Below, one piece after another: positions 63,656 through 64,000 of a stretch of 64,000 nt of DNA; positions within the stretch are counted from its first letter, which is position 1; every line of letters starts with the position of its first letter. Where the stretch lies: positions 2,170,001-2,234,000 of the forward strand of contig NZ_RFLV01000001.1 in NCBI RefSeq assembly GCF_004920405.1, written 5' to 3'. Source of the DNA: Pseudomonas leptonychotis (GTDB taxonomy: Bacteria; Pseudomonadota; Gammaproteobacteria; Pseudomonadales; Pseudomonadaceae). The notes under the pieces were generated by a model, which was given only the letters and a program-made list of their open reading frames with translations, was not told where the DNA came from and made no database searches. The translations under genes and the position numbers were made by a program.

Positions 63656-63819
63656 GTAGGGTGGGTTAGCGGCGCTTAATACCTGCCGAGAATCCATACG
63701 CGACAGTGGTGCGCCGCGTAACCCGCCAGACAATGGAGCGCGTTGCGCCGATGGTGGGTTACGCCGCATCCGAATGACGTGATGCGTGGTGATGACGGCA
63801 TGCGGCTAACCCACCCTAC
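63656..63819. repeat. 164-bp MITE-like element with 15-bp terminal inverted repeats
   Basis: GTAGGGTGGGTTAGC (63656-63670) is a perfect inverse of GCTAACCCACCCTAC (63805-63819). Internal blocks GCCGCGTAACCC and GGTGGGTTACGCCGCATCC match those of the truncated copy at 12923-13045. No reading frame of note inside. No clear target-site duplication. The 355-bp gap 63569-63923 holds this element, flanked by two terminator-like repeats. Confidence 0.75.
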
Positions 63820-63848
63820 AAAATCTGCATGCAATAGTTGATGGGTTC

Positions 63849-63914
63849 GTAACTGAACAAAGCCCGGGCCGAGTACCGGGACTTTTGAGTTTATACAGGC
63901 CTGGATTTGCTGAG
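63849..63914. repeat. Second copy of the terminator region
   Basis: CCGGGACTTTTGAGTTTA resembles GGGGCTTTTGCGTTTAA of 63580-63642, and the surrounding 60-odd bases align (shared CTGG(A/C)TTTG and GTAA starts). It still has an imperfect CCGGG stem and T-run. Direct repeats flanking the 164-bp element. Confidence 0.6.
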
Positions 63915-63923
63915 TGTTGAGGG

Positions 63924-64000
63924 CTATGCCCAATCATCGCTTAGCAGATCAATGGCCTCTTGCTCGGCTGTGACCGGCTCCAGCCGTGCCAGGTAGAGGC
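63924..64000 (-). CDS. 3' end of a minus-strand gene (partial)
   Basis: The last 24 codons of a frame that runs in from beyond the window; it reads LYLARLEPVTAEQEAIDLLSDDWA and ends with TAG (63926-63924). The acidic, soluble tail looks like real coding sequence, but the fragment is too short to assign. It is convergent with the acyl-CoA dehydrogenase genes, and the terminator-like repeat 10 bp downstream could serve it. Confidence 0.55.
   Translation of the reverse strand, partial: LYLARLEPVTAEQEAIDLLSDDWA

Overview
The window is typical Pseudomonas chromosome (high GC, dense genes, short intergenic spacers, Pseudomonas-type intergenic palindromes). No rRNA, tRNA, CRISPR array, prophage or insertion sequence with a transposase was seen. 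Two blocks that are separate in P. aeruginosa are joined here: the sarcosine/one-carbon locus (glyA1-soxBDAG-purU-fdhA) and a long block that follows P. aeruginosa order from the cre genes to the biotin and acyl-CoA dehydrogenase genes, with insertions.

Layout. 0.1-9.2 kb: serine hydroxymethyltransferase, heterotetrameric sarcosine oxidase, formyl-THF deformylase and glutathione-independent formaldehyde dehydrogenase, which together turn sarcosine into glycine/serine and oxidise the released C1 units. 9.4-12.9 kb: an HD-GYP c-di-GMP phosphodiesterase and a chemoreceptor. 13.2-15.3 kb: creBC two-component system. 15.5-23.0 kb: ten genes lying between creC and creD, including a secreted S8 protease and a GbpA-like chitin-active LPMO. 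23.3-28.9 kb: creD with a near-consensus cre-tag upstream, small membrane proteins, a gene split by an in-frame TAG, and a two-subunit sodium:solute symporter. 29.0-34.5 kb: a minus-strand iron-uptake set (ECF sigma, FecR, TonB receptor, PepSY membrane protein). 34.7-40.7 kb: a minus-strand series of chemoreceptor, porin, short PstS-like protein, DUF294 nucleotidyltransferase and DEDDh exonuclease. 41.0-43.4 kb: two divergent periplasmic binding proteins with no ABC permease or ATPase. 43.4-50.3 kb: glcB, a GNAT, a GcvR-like ACT protein, rarD, DUF4166, srkA, comF. 50.4-55.0 kb: bioBFHCD. 55.1-63.6 kb: a mini rod-like protein, an SprA-related metalloprotease, and three acyl-CoA dehydrogenases with a GGDEF gene between the first two. 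A partial minus-strand gene closes the window.

The most noteworthy items are: the series of PstS-like protein, porin, chemoreceptor and orphan binding proteins around a nested palindromic control region (40861-40942); the amber-split gene at 25151-25936; the split of creBC from creD with a cre-tag shared with the LPMO promoter; a PsrA-type operator placed just after the fadE promoter; and a 164-bp element with perfect 15-bp terminal inverted repeats lying between two similar terminator-containing repeats. No clearly new defence or biosynthetic system was recognised; the 37.4-43.4 kb cluster is the best candidate for an uncharacterised sensing/uptake module.
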